From positions 1 through 13,279 of the forward strand of contig SKJZ01000134.1 of NCBI GenBank assembly GCA_007121755.1: DNA of 13,279 bases, read 5' to 3'. This DNA comes from Halorhodospira sp. Lineage in GTDB: Bacteria > Pseudomonadota > Gammaproteobacteria > Nitrococcales > Halorhodospiraceae. A program made the translations under genes and the position numbers. Positions 8,072 through 13,279 of this stretch are shown piece after piece. The notes under the pieces were generated by a model. That model made no database searches, had not been told where the DNA came from, and saw only the letters and a program-made list of their open reading frames with translations. The stretch's first letter is position 1. Each line of letters begins with the position of its first letter.

Positions 8072-8401
8072 TCAGAGGCGGTGGATCAACTCCTTCAACC
8101 GGGCGAGTCCGGCCTGGTCGAGGCGGTAGCAGACCCGGGGCCGCTGGATCTCTCCCTGGATGAGCCCCGCCTCCTTCAAGACGCGCAAGTGCTCGGAGAC
8201 CGTCGACTGAGCCAACTCCAACTCCTCGACGATATCGCCGCCAATACACCCCTCCTGCGCGGCCAGAAACCGGAGGATACGCACCCTGGCCGGGTGGCTC
8301 ACCGCCCGCGCCAGACCGGCCAACTCCTCTTCGAAGTAGCGATCACCGGCGAACCGCTGCAAGGTGTCCGCCGGGACGCACCGATCATCGGAAGAACCCA
8401 T
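8072..8401 (-). CDS. ArsR/SmtB-type transcriptional regulator
   Basis: This is a 109-residue winged-helix repressor of the ArsR family. The core runs from ELAGLARAVSHPARVRILRFL (about 26-46) through the recognition-helix region LAQSTVSEHLRVLKEAGLI (63-81) to the wing GEIQRPRVCYRLD. The usual ArsR metal motif ELCVCDL is replaced by EGCIGGDI, leaving one cysteine there (Cys52). Two others are Cys8 near the start and Cys91 in the wing, so thiol-based arsenic, metal or redox sensing is possible but not shown. The ATG at 8401 follows a purine-rich GGAGAGGGTGAG stretch and lies 40 bases after the waaA stop. The frame stays open upstream into waaA, but that part does not resemble the family. It sits between waaA and the M48 protease, which is an unusual place for such a regulator. 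Confidence 0.9.
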   Translation of the reverse strand: MGSSDDRCVPADTLQRFAGDRYFEEELAGLARAVSHPARVRILRFLAAQEGCIGGDIVEELELAQSTVSEHLRVLKEAGLIQGEIQRPRVCYRLDQAGLARLKELIHRL

Positions 8402-8441
8402 CGTTCCGCTCACCCTCTCCAGCCGTGGCGTCCACTTTACC

Positions 8442-9725
8442 CTAACGGCCGGGCGCCCTCCCTGCGGACCCGGAACCGGCCGGATCGCCGGTAGTCTCCA
8501 CCCACTCCAGCACTTGATCGGCGTAGAGGCCGGCGACATCGCGGGCATTGGCCACGGCGGCCGCGGCCGCTTCGCCCATGCGGAGCCTCCGGTCCGGATC
8601 GGCCAGCAGGTGGCGCAACGCCTGCACGAGGTCGCCATTGTCGGTGACACGGCGGGCGCCGCCGGCGTCCAGAAGCAAACGGGTCTCTTCGGCGAAGTTA
8701 TCCATGTGGGGGCCGAAGAGCACCGCCCGCCCCAGGCGGGCCGGTTCGACGACATTTTGCCCGCCGTGCGGTATCAGAGAGCCGCCGACAAAGACCAGCG
8801 CGGCCCCGGCCATGAATTCGTCGAGTTCCCCAAGGGTGTCCGCCACATAGACATTGGCGCCCTCCCAAGGCTCACCGGCGGAGCGCAGCGCCACTTTCAG
8901 TCCGGCCCCCGACAAGCCCTGGCGAATGCCGGGGCCCCGTTGGGGGTGGCGTGGGACGATCACCAGCAGGCCCCACGACGGTCCGTCCGCCGCGGCCCAC
9001 GCCTTGGCAATCCGCTGCTCTTCGTCCTCGTGGGTGGAGGCGGCGACCATGAACGGTCGGCCAAAGTCCTTCGGGACCGGCGGCTCGCCGCCCGGGGAGG
9101 CGAGCTTCAAGCTACCGAGGGTCCGCAACCGCCCCCGATCGACGCCCAGGGCGACGAATCGCTCGGCGTCCTCGGGGCTCCGGGCCAGCACCAGGCCGAC
9201 GTGGCCAAGCGCCTCGGCTTGAAGCTTCCGCGCCACCGCAGCGGCATCGACGGAGCGCCGGGAGAGCCGCCCGTTGGCCAACACGACGGGACAGCCTTGG
9301 CGGGAGACGGCCCGCAGCAGGTTGGGCCACAACTCCGTCTCCATGATGACCGCGCCCATCGGCTTGACGGCCCGGACGAACCGGCGGACCGCTCCCGGCC
9401 AATCCACCGGCAGATAGGCGTGGGAAATCTTGTTGTCGGCGATCCGCTCCACCATGGCCGCCCCGGTCGTCGTCGCGGTGGTCACCAGCAGGGGCAATTC
9501 GGGACGGCGGGCGCGAATCGCGGCGATCAGCGGCCGGGCGGTGCGCACCTCGCCGACGGAGGCGCAGTGGATCCAGAGGGGGCGGCCGGCCACCGGACTG
9601 TGGTGGCCGAGACGTTCGGTGAAGAAGCGCGCCCCGCCGCCACGGCGGGCTTGCGCGGCCAACCAAGCCACAAGCGCCGGTGATACCGCAGCGAGCAGCG
9701 CGTTATAGAGCCAACGGATGGCCAT
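8442..9725 (-). CDS. waaA: Kdo transferase (3-deoxy-D-manno-octulosonate transferase)
   Basis: WaaA (KdtA) adds Kdo from CMP-Kdo to lipid IVA at the cytoplasmic face of the inner membrane, the first step of LPS core assembly. It has 427 residues, close to 425 in E. coli. The N-terminus has a hydrophobic membrane-anchoring helix (about 5-24). HCASVGEV carries Glu59, matching the catalytic base of the family. Other markers are ETELWPNLL, ANGRLSRRS, IVPRHPQR and GGSLIPHGGQNVVEPA, the last being the nucleotide-sugar site of this GT-B enzyme. The ATG at 9725 overlaps the upstream acyltransferase stop by one base (TGATG), and a GAAGG ribosome binding site lies seven bases ahead. Whether it adds one or two Kdo units cannot be told from sequence alone. 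Confidence 0.97.
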   Translation of the reverse strand: MAIRWLYNALLAAVSPALVAWLAAQARRGGGARFFTERLGHHSPVAGRPLWIHCASVGEVRTARPLIAAIRARRPELPLLVTTATTTGAAMVERIADNKISHAYLPVDWPGAVRRFVRAVKPMGAVIMETELWPNLLRAVSRQGCPVVLANGRLSRRSVDAAAVARKLQAEALGHVGLVLARSPEDAERFVALGVDRGRLRTLGSLKLASPGGEPPVPKDFGRPFMVAASTHEDEEQRIAKAWAAADGPSWGLLVIVPRHPQRGPGIRQGLSGAGLKVALRSAGEPWEGANVYVADTLGELDEFMAGAALVFVGGSLIPHGGQNVVEPARLGRAVLFGPHMDNFAEETRLLLDAGGARRVTDNGDLVQALRHLLADPDRRLRMGEAAAAAVANARDVAGLYADQVLEWVETTGDPAGSGSAGRAPGR

Positions 9726-10705
9726 CAGTACACCTTCGGCTCCCCGCGGGGGCGTTTTTTGAAACGCTTATGCACCCAGAAGTACTGCTCCGGATGCGCG
9801 CGTACCCACCGTTCAATGGTGGCATTGATCCGGGCGGTGGCCTCCACCATGTCCTCACCCGGAAAATCTTCCAACGGCGGCTCGATGACCAGACGGTAGC
9901 GGCCGTCGGGCATCCTTACCGGATAGTAGGGCAGGATGAGGCATCCGGTGCTGCGGGCGAGGCGCGCAGCGGCCGGCGTCGTAGCTGCGGGTATGCCGAA
10001 AAAGGGCGCGAAGATGCCGCCCCGCCGCGCGGTGATGTTCTGATCCGGCGCGTACCAGATGAGCGCCCCGTCGCGCAGCGCGCGCACCATCCCGCGCATG
10101 TCGTTGTTGGCAATGACGTCTTCCACCCGCGCCCTGCGGGAGCGGCGAAGCATGGTGCTGACCACCGGATTGCGGTCTTCGCGGTAGAGGGCGCGAAACG
10201 GCGCGACCCTGGCGAGCATTCGCCCACCCACTTCGAGGCTGGTCATGTGGCAGGTCAGCAGCAGCGCCCCGCGCCCACTCCGCCGGACATCCTCCAGATG
10301 CTCACGCCCCTCCACCTCGAACAGCCCGTCCAGGTCCCGGTCCGACATCCACCAACCCATGCCCAACTCGATCACCGCGATCCCGAGGGAGCGGAAATTC
10401 TCCCGCGCCAACTGCCGCCGCTCCGCGGTGGACCACTCCGGGAAGCAAAGCTCCAGGTTGCGGAAGACGATCCGCCGCCGTTCCGGCGCGGCGCGCCAAG
10501 CGATCGCGCCGACCACGGCGCCGCAAGCCATCCGGACGCGCTGCGGCATCATCACCACCAGCCGCAGCGAGCCGAGAACCAGCCACAACGCCCAGTACCT
10601 GGGGTGGAAAAACGCCAGGCGCAATAGGCGGTCGTCGGATGGCGTCGGCACGCCCCGGCGGCCCTTGCGCCGGGGCTTCCGCTCTGCAGAAGACGGTAGG
10701 GTCAC
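9725..10705 (-). CDS. lpxL: Lipid A acyltransferase, LpxL/HtrB family
   Basis: This is an inner-membrane acyltransferase that adds a secondary acyl chain to the Kdo-lipid A precursor. It has 326 residues, about 20 more than E. coli LpxL. The HX4E catalytic pair is seen as His153 and Glu158 in TCHMTSLEVGGR. Other family features are FRNLELCFPE, FRALYREDRNP, WYAPDQN and FFGIPAATTPAAARLA. The N-terminus has a basic extension (residues 9-18) before the hydrophobic segment near HPRYWALWLVLGSLRLVVM. The start is GTG 10705, overlapping the upstream methyltransferase stop as GTGA; no strong ribosome binding site is seen, which suggests translational coupling. Its stop overlaps waaA. LpxL and LpxM share these motifs, so the exact paralogue is uncertain. 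Confidence 0.9.
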   Translation of the reverse strand: MTLPSSAERKPRRKGRRGVPTPSDDRLLRLAFFHPRYWALWLVLGSLRLVVMMPQRVRMACGAVVGAIAWRAAPERRRIVFRNLELCFPEWSTAERRQLARENFRSLGIAVIELGMGWWMSDRDLDGLFEVEGREHLEDVRRSGRGALLLTCHMTSLEVGGRMLARVAPFRALYREDRNPVVSTMLRRSRRARVEDVIANNDMRGMVRALRDGALIWYAPDQNITARRGGIFAPFFGIPAATTPAAARLARSTGCLILPYYPVRMPDGRYRLVIEPPLEDFPGEDMVEATARINATIERWVRAHPEQYFWVHKRFKKRPRGEPKVY

Positions 10706-11364
10706 AACGCGAAGCGAGCCGGCCGGTAGGCGTTCTCCAACGAAGGGACGGACGTGTCGAAGAGGCTTTCGGTGCTCCAGGCGTTCTCACCGACGCGGGT
10801 GACGCGCAAAGCCTCCATGATTGGGAACTCACCGACGATCACAAACAGGCGGCCGCCGATGCTCAGCGAGCGGTGGAAACCTTGGTGCAACTCCGGTAGC
10901 GATCCGGTGACGGCAATCACGTCGTAGTGGACGCCGTCATCCCATCCAGCGGCCGCGTCACCGGTCACCAGGTCGATTCCCTGGAAACCGCCCGCCTGAA
11001 GGCGGGCGCCGGCCTCGCTCTGCAGGTCCGCGTAGAACTCGACGCTGGTCACGCGTCCGGCGAGCTTGCTCAGGCAGGCGGTGATGAACCCGCTACCGGT
11101 ACCAATCTCGAGGGCGTGCTCATCGGGCCGTGGATCGAGGGTCTGGAGCATCCGGCCCTCCACTTTCGGCTCCATCATGACTTGGCCGTGGCCGAGCGGG
11201 ATCTGCATGTCGACGAAGGCGAAGTTGCGGCAGTGCTGGGGGACGAAGGACTCCCGCGCGACAGTAGCGAGCGTCTCGGTGATCCGCTGATCCAGCACGT
11301 CCCAGGTCCGCACTTGGCTCTGGATCATGTTCAAACGGGCCAGATCCACGTTCAGATCGGTCAT
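10702..11364 (-). CDS. Protein-L-isoaspartate O-methyltransferase-like protein
   Basis: This is a 220-residue SAM-dependent methyltransferase of the PCMT family. The SAM motif I is ALEIGTGSGF at about 84-93. Before it stands PLGHGQVMMEPKVEGRML (56-73), where true Pcm enzymes have GHGQTISQP. The serine of that motif, which contacts the isoaspartyl substrate, is missing here. I recall the same change in the group of Pcm-like proteins encoded near tolC/waaA in other Gammaproteobacteria, so it may be a lineage with a different substrate. The start at ATG 11364 has a strong GAGGGAAG ribosome binding site; a GTG at 11376 would add four residues. A TATAAT box lies at 11393-11398. The gene appears to head the minus-strand cluster, and its stop overlaps the acyltransferase start. 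Confidence 0.85.
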   Translation of the reverse strand: MTDLNVDLARLNMIQSQVRTWDVLDQRITETLATVARESFVPQHCRNFAFVDMQIPLGHGQVMMEPKVEGRMLQTLDPRPDEHALEIGTGSGFITACLSKLAGRVTSVEFYADLQSEAGARLQAGGFQGIDLVTGDAAAGWDDGVHYDVIAVTGSLPELHQGFHRSLSIGGRLFVIVGEFPIMEALRVTRVGENAWSTESLFDTSVPSLENAYRPARFAL

Positions 11365-11392
11365 CACTTCCCTCACAAGCTCTTCATCTTCA

Positions 11393-11398
11393 ATTATA
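11393..11398 (-). promoter_or_regulatory. Candidate -10 box for the minus-strand envelope cluster
   Basis: On the minus strand this reads TATAAT, a perfect sigma70 -10 hexamer in a GC-rich setting. It lies 28 bases before the ATG at 11364. No good -35 hexamer is seen 16-18 bases upstream, where the sequence is about GGCCGG, so an activator may be needed. It fits as promoter for the methyltransferase-lpxL-waaA genes. Confidence 0.55.
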
Positions 11399-11508
11399 GA
11401 GGCACCCCCGGAAGACCGGCCGGAAGCGGGGTTCCATTCATTACAAGCCTTTCAGCGGGAAAATGCTATGGTGTTTAGCGTTCGCGGGCAAGAAGATTCG
11501 CTGGTGTC

Positions 11509-11537
11509 TTGCGCGCGAAGCCCCGGACTGGTATAAA
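11509..11537 (+). promoter_or_regulatory. rpmB: Sigma70-type promoter for rpmB-rpmG
   Basis: A -35 box TTGCGC (11509-11514) and a -10 box TATAAA (11532-11537) are separated by exactly 17 bases. A TG two bases upstream of the -10 gives a partial extended -10. Transcription would begin near 11544, giving a leader of about 60 bases before rpmB. This is the best-matching promoter in the window, as expected for ribosomal protein genes. Confidence 0.7.
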
Positions 11538-11554
11538 ACGTCCCCTTTTCCGCA

Positions 11555-11573
11555 CCCGGGTAATCCGCCCGGG
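11555..11573 (+). promoter_or_regulatory. Leader hairpin upstream of rpmB
   Basis: CCCGGG at 11555-11560 and CCCGGG at 11568-11573 are complementary and enclose a seven-base loop (taatccg). The hairpin would lie in the predicted rpmB leader, between the predicted start of transcription and the ribosome binding site at 11595. It has no following T run, so it is not a terminator. A role in mRNA stability or ribosomal-protein feedback is possible but unproven, and each arm is also self-complementary. Confidence 0.35.
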
Positions 11574-11606
11574 CCGCCGGTGAGCACGGGAGTCAGGAGT
11601 CCAAAC

Positions 11607-11843
11607 ATGTCCAAGGTTTGCCAAGTAACGGGCAAGCGTCCGGCGACGGGGAACAACGTCTCCCACGCCAATAACAAGACACGCCGCCGCTTTTTGCCCA
11701 ATCTGCACTACCATCGCTTCTGGATGGAGAGCGAGCAGCGGTGGGTACGGCTGCGCGTCTCCTCCCACGGCATGCGGATCATCGATAAGCGCGGCATCGA
11801 CACCATCGTGTCGGAGTTGCGGGCACGCGGGGAGAAGGTCTAA
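11607..11843 (+). CDS. rpmB: 50S ribosomal protein L28
   Basis: L28 is a small basic protein of the large ribosomal subunit. The 78-residue protein begins MSKVCQVTGKRPATGNNVSH and continues NNKTRRRFLPNLHYHRFWM, the classic bacterial L28 sequence. It ends with SHGMRIIDKRGIDTIVSELR. Length and sequence match E. coli L28 (78 residues). An AGGAG ribosome binding site at 11595-11599 is spaced seven bases from the ATG. The stop TAA overlaps the rpmG ATG by one base, which couples the two genes and should keep L28 and L33 in step. Nothing is odd in the coding sequence. Confidence 0.98.
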   Translation: MSKVCQVTGKRPATGNNVSHANNKTRRRFLPNLHYHRFWMESEQRWVRLRVSSHGMRIIDKRGIDTIVSELRARGEKV

Positions 11844-12013
11844 TGGCGGTTAAAGGCGGTCGCGAGAAGATCCGGCTGGTCTCCAGCGCCGGGACGGGTC
11901 ACTTCTATACCACCGACAAGAACAAGCGGAACACGCCGCACAAGCTTGAGTTCAAGAAGTACGACCCGGTGGTTCGCAAGCACGTGGCTTACCGGGAAGC
12001 GAAGATCAAGTAA
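11843..12013 (+). CDS. rpmG: 50S ribosomal protein L33
   Basis: L33 is a small protein of the large subunit near the E site. The 56-residue frame begins MAVKGGREKIRLVSSAGTGH and continues FYTTDKNKRNTPHKLEFKKY, ending DPVVRKHVAYREAKIK. It has no cysteines, so it is the zinc-independent form, like E. coli L33. The ATG overlaps the rpmB stop (TAATG) and is preceded by GGGGAGAAGG inside rpmB, a strong ribosome binding site. It is the second gene of the rpmB-rpmG operon and is followed by a likely terminator. Confidence 0.97.
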   Translation: MAVKGGREKIRLVSSAGTGHFYTTDKNKRNTPHKLEFKKYDPVVRKHVAYREAKIK

Positions 12014-12057
12014 GGTAAGGTCGGCGCAGCGGCTCGGAGAGCGCGTAAGCTGTCTGA

Positions 12058-12082
12058 GCGGCGCGTTAGCGCCGCGAGTTTT
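12058..12082 (+). terminator. Likely Rho-independent terminator of rpmB-rpmG
   Basis: A perfect seven-base stem GCGGCGC (12058-12064) and GCGCCGC (12069-12075) encloses a four-base loop, GTTA. It is followed after three bases by TTTT (12079-12082). It lies 45 bases after the rpmG stop. The T run is short, so termination may be partial. Confidence 0.6.
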
Positions 12083-12083
12083 A

Positions 12084-12113
12084 GCGCACTTCCCGATCGG
12101 CCGAGAAGTGCGC
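12084..12113. repeat. Inverted repeat between rpmG and the DUF411 gene
   Basis: GCGCACTTC (12084-12092) and GAAGTGCGC (12105-12113) form a perfect nine-base inverted repeat around a 12-base loop that itself contains the palindrome CCGATCGG. It sits between the convergent rpmG and DUF411 genes. Neither strand shows a T run after it, so it is not a standard terminator. It may stop or stabilise the 3' end of the DUF411 transcript, or act as a Rho-type or processing signal. Confidence 0.5.
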
Positions 12114-12141
12114 GGTCGCTGATCGGTTACTGGTCCCGCGG

Positions 12142-12615
12142 CTACTGGTTGTGGCTCTCGTAGACGTACCCCCGCCCGTCCTTATCGAAGGCGATGACGT
12201 CGTAAGGATCCTTGTACGACCCCTCCATCCCCGGTGATCCCATCGGCATACCCGGCACCGCCAAGCCGGCCACGTCCGGACGCTCATCCAGCATGCGGAT
12301 GACGTCGTCCGCTGGGACGTGCCCCTCCACTACGTAGCCGTCCACCACCGCGGTATGGCACGAGGCGAGTTCACGGGTGACGCCCTTGCGCTGTTTGACC
12401 GGGGCCAGATTGTCCCGAAGGACCGACTCGACCTCGAAGCCCGCCTCCCGCATGTGGTCCTCCCAAGCGGTACAGCAACCGCAGGTAGGCGATTTGTACA
12501 TGGTGATCTGCACCCCTTCGGCCGCCGCGTCGTTGTTCGGCCACAACGCGGCGCCACCGAAACCGGCGGCGACAGCCGCCACTGCCACTCCCATCAGCAA
12601 GCCTTTCTTCGCCAC
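12142..12615 (-). CDS. DUF411 periplasmic metal-binding protein
   Basis: This is a 157-residue protein of the DUF411 family, which is often found beside copper or silver resistance genes; its exact biochemical role is not established. Residues 1-32 make a signal peptide or membrane anchor (KK, then a long Ala/Val/Gly hydrophobic stretch, AAAE). The mature domain has SPTCGCCTAW with Cys45, Cys47 and Cys48, then SCHTAVVDGYVVEGHVPADD with Cys86 and His87. A Met-rich GLAVPGMPMGSPGME follows, all suited to binding soft metals such as Cu(I). The GTG start at 12615 has a GGAGG site five bases upstream, which decides the start. A TACAAT -10 box lies 39 bases ahead. It is transcribed away from the EAL gene and towards rpmG. 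No copper pump or cop operon is visible in the window. Confidence 0.88.
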   Translation of the reverse strand: MAKKGLLMGVAVAAVAAGFGGAALWPNNDAAAEGVQITMYKSPTCGCCTAWEDHMREAGFEVESVLRDNLAPVKQRKGVTRELASCHTAVVDGYVVEGHVPADDVIRMLDERPDVAGLAVPGMPMGSPGMEGSYKDPYDVIAFDKDGRGYVYESHNQ

Positions 12616-12653
12616 TGCATCCTCCGGATTGGTCGTACATTGGGCGACGGGTT

Positions 12654-12659
12654 ATTGTA
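12654..12659 (-). promoter_or_regulatory. Candidate -10 box for the DUF411 gene
   Basis: On the minus strand this reads TACAAT, one base off consensus, and it would start transcription about 30 bases before the GTG. The expected -35 position is G-rich (near GTGGTG) and has no TTGACA-like hexamer. Control by an activator, possibly a metal-responsive one, would fit such a promoter, but no binding protein can be named. Confidence 0.45.
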
Positions 12660-12692
12660 CCAGTCAGGTATGCCCCACCACGTATACCACGA

Positions 12693-12710
12693 CGGCATAT
12701 CTGTATGCCG
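12693..12710. promoter_or_regulatory. Perfect palindrome between DUF411 and the EAL gene, possible operator
   Basis: CGGCATA (12693-12699) and TATGCCG (12704-12710) form a perfect seven-base inverted repeat around TCTG. Related sequences GGTATGCC (12668-12675) and GTATACCA (12682-12689) stand just to the left, so three ATGCC/ATACC-like elements fall within about 45 bases. The array lies upstream of the DUF411 -10 box and about 50 bases before the EAL start, where a dimeric regulator could act on both genes. Confidence 0.4.
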
Positions 12711-12757
12711 AGTTTGCCACCGGCTGGTGAATGGAACTTAAGCAAGGGACTGGGACC

Positions 12758-13279
12758 ATGGACATCTTTCTCGCCCGCCAGCCGATCTTCAGCCGCACGC
12801 TCCGGGTCCACGGGTATGAGTTGCTCTTCCGGCGCTCCGATGTCACCACCGCCGATATCACCGACGGCGATGCAGCCACTTCGTCGGTGATCCTCAACGC
12901 CTTCGCCGAGATCGGACTAGACCGGATCACCGGCAACCGTCCGGCGTTTCTCAACCTCACCCGCCGCTTTCTGCTCGAAGAGCCGATCCCCTTTCCACCC
13001 CGGCGTGTGGTGCTGGAAGTTCTGGAAGACATCGAACCGGACGCCGAGCTTCGCGAAGCGCTACGCCGTTTCTCGCAACGCGGCTACCGCATTGCGCTAG
13101 ACGACTTCGTCTTCGAAAAGGGGCATAAGCGCCTGCTGCCGTTGGTGGATATAGTGAAGGTCGATGTTCGTGGCATGTGGCCGCAGGAGGTGGTGGCGCA
13201 CGCCCATGAGCTCCGCGCGAGGGGCATCCACAAGCTGCTGGCGGAGAAGGTGGAGACCCAGGAGATGATGGAGCTGTGC
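12758..13279 (+). CDS. EAL-domain protein of the EAL-HDOD type, 3' end missing
   Basis: This is the N-terminal 174 residues of a protein that begins directly with an EAL domain (MDIFLARQPIFSRTLRVHGY), the typical start of YuxH/CdgJ-like EAL-HDOD proteins. EAL domains hydrolyse cyclic di-GMP. The EAL signature itself reads ELL (Glu21). The other metal and catalytic positions can be matched: Asn66 (FLNLT), Glu87 (LEVLE), Asp115/Asp116 (DDF), Lys134 (VKVD) and Glu163 (AEKVET). The usual GTG after DDF is replaced by VFE, so activity is uncertain; some relatives are active, others act only as regulators. An HDOD domain is expected beyond the window but is not seen. AAGGGA at 12744-12749 can serve as ribosome binding site. 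An in-frame ATG at 12731 would add nine residues and is less likely. Confidence 0.88.
   Translation, partial: MDIFLARQPIFSRTLRVHGYELLFRRSDVTTADITDGDAATSSVILNAFAEIGLDRITGNRPAFLNLTRRFLLEEPIPFPPRRVVLEVLEDIEPDAELREALRRFSQRGYRIALDDFVFEKGHKRLLPLVDIVKVDVRGMWPQEVVAHAHELRARGIHKLLAEKVETQEMMELC

Noticed and set aside
7977..8249. 91-residue N-terminal extension of the M48 protease overlapping arsR
   Set aside because: The extension is the shadow of arsR in another frame, rich in Arg/Gly/Pro; protease-family similarity begins at MIDRRAF.
8402..8755. Extended ArsR frame reaching into waaA
   Set aside because: The upstream part is waaA read in another frame; the ArsR domain and a plausible ribosome binding site fit the start at 8401.
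8364..9683. 439-codon open frame on the plus strand opposite waaA
   Set aside because: It is antisense to a well-conserved waaA, has low-complexity Arg/Gly/Pro-rich composition and matches no family I know. Long antisense frames are expected in GC-rich DNA.
9680..10627. 315-codon plus-strand frame opposite the lipid A acyltransferase
   Set aside because: It mirrors a gene with clear catalytic motifs; composition is Arg/Pro/His-rich and no domain is recognisable.
10927..11478. 183-codon plus-strand frame opposite the Pcm-like gene
   Set aside because: It covers the conserved methyltransferase in antisense, has no ribosome binding site and no recognisable domain.
11496..11516. Possible sigma54 (-24/-12) promoter before rpmB, near ctggtgtcttgc
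   Set aside because: The GG-to-GC spacing is only six bases instead of ten, and a good sigma70 promoter overlaps the region.
1..13279. Mobile elements, CRISPR arrays, tRNA genes or toxin-antitoxin pairs
   Set aside because: I found no transposase or integrase, no regularly spaced repeats, no cloverleaf candidates and no short paired toxin-antitoxin frames. Apart from three short intergenic regions, the window is filled by conserved chromosomal genes.

Overview
This window looks like ordinary chromosome from a high-GC Gammaproteobacterium. The order fmt-rsmB-DUF4390-ntrY-ntrX, the LPS genes waaA and lpxL, and the rpmB-rpmG pair all fit. The strong GC bias at third codon positions suggests an Ectothiorhodospiraceae/Chromatiales-like organism, but that placement is an inference from gene content and I could not run a database search. 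I see no insertion sequence, prophage, CRISPR array, tRNA or rRNA. No stretch longer than 300 bases lacks a gene; the largest gaps are about 242, 128 and 142 bases and each is described below.

Left block, plus strand (1-7021): the 3' part of fmt, then rsmB, a secreted DUF4390 protein, the NtrY-type histidine kinase, the NtrX-type regulator and hemF. The genes overlap or lie within a few bases of each other, so this is probably one transcript. Initiator tRNA formylation and 16S rRNA methylation sit upstream of an envelope-sensing two-component system. That system is in turn coupled by a GTGA overlap to oxygen-dependent coproporphyrinogen oxidase. The NtrX AAA+ domain has lost the GAFTGA loop, the Walker B aspartate and one arginine-finger position.

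Middle block, minus strand (11364 down to 7032): a divergent protein-L-isoaspartate methyltransferase-like protein, a lipid A acyltransferase, WaaA (Kdo transferase), a small ArsR-type regulator and an HtpX-like membrane M48 protease. The first three overlap by one to three bases. arsR and the protease follow after gaps of about 40 and 95 bases. The block runs convergently into hemF with only 10 bases between the stop codons. It reads as an envelope/lipid A cluster carrying its own regulator and membrane quality-control protease.

Right block: rpmB-rpmG (L28 and L33) on the plus strand, with a good sigma70 promoter, a leader hairpin and a terminator. Then comes a minus-strand periplasmic DUF411 protein with a CGCC metal-binding motif. 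A 142-base intergenic region carrying a perfect palindrome separates it from a divergent EAL-domain protein of the EAL-HDOD type, cut off by the window end.

I do not find a clearly undescribed system. The best leads are the degenerate NtrX ATPase together with its coupling to hemF, the ArsR/protease tail on the lipid A cluster, and the palindrome between DUF411 and the EAL gene.
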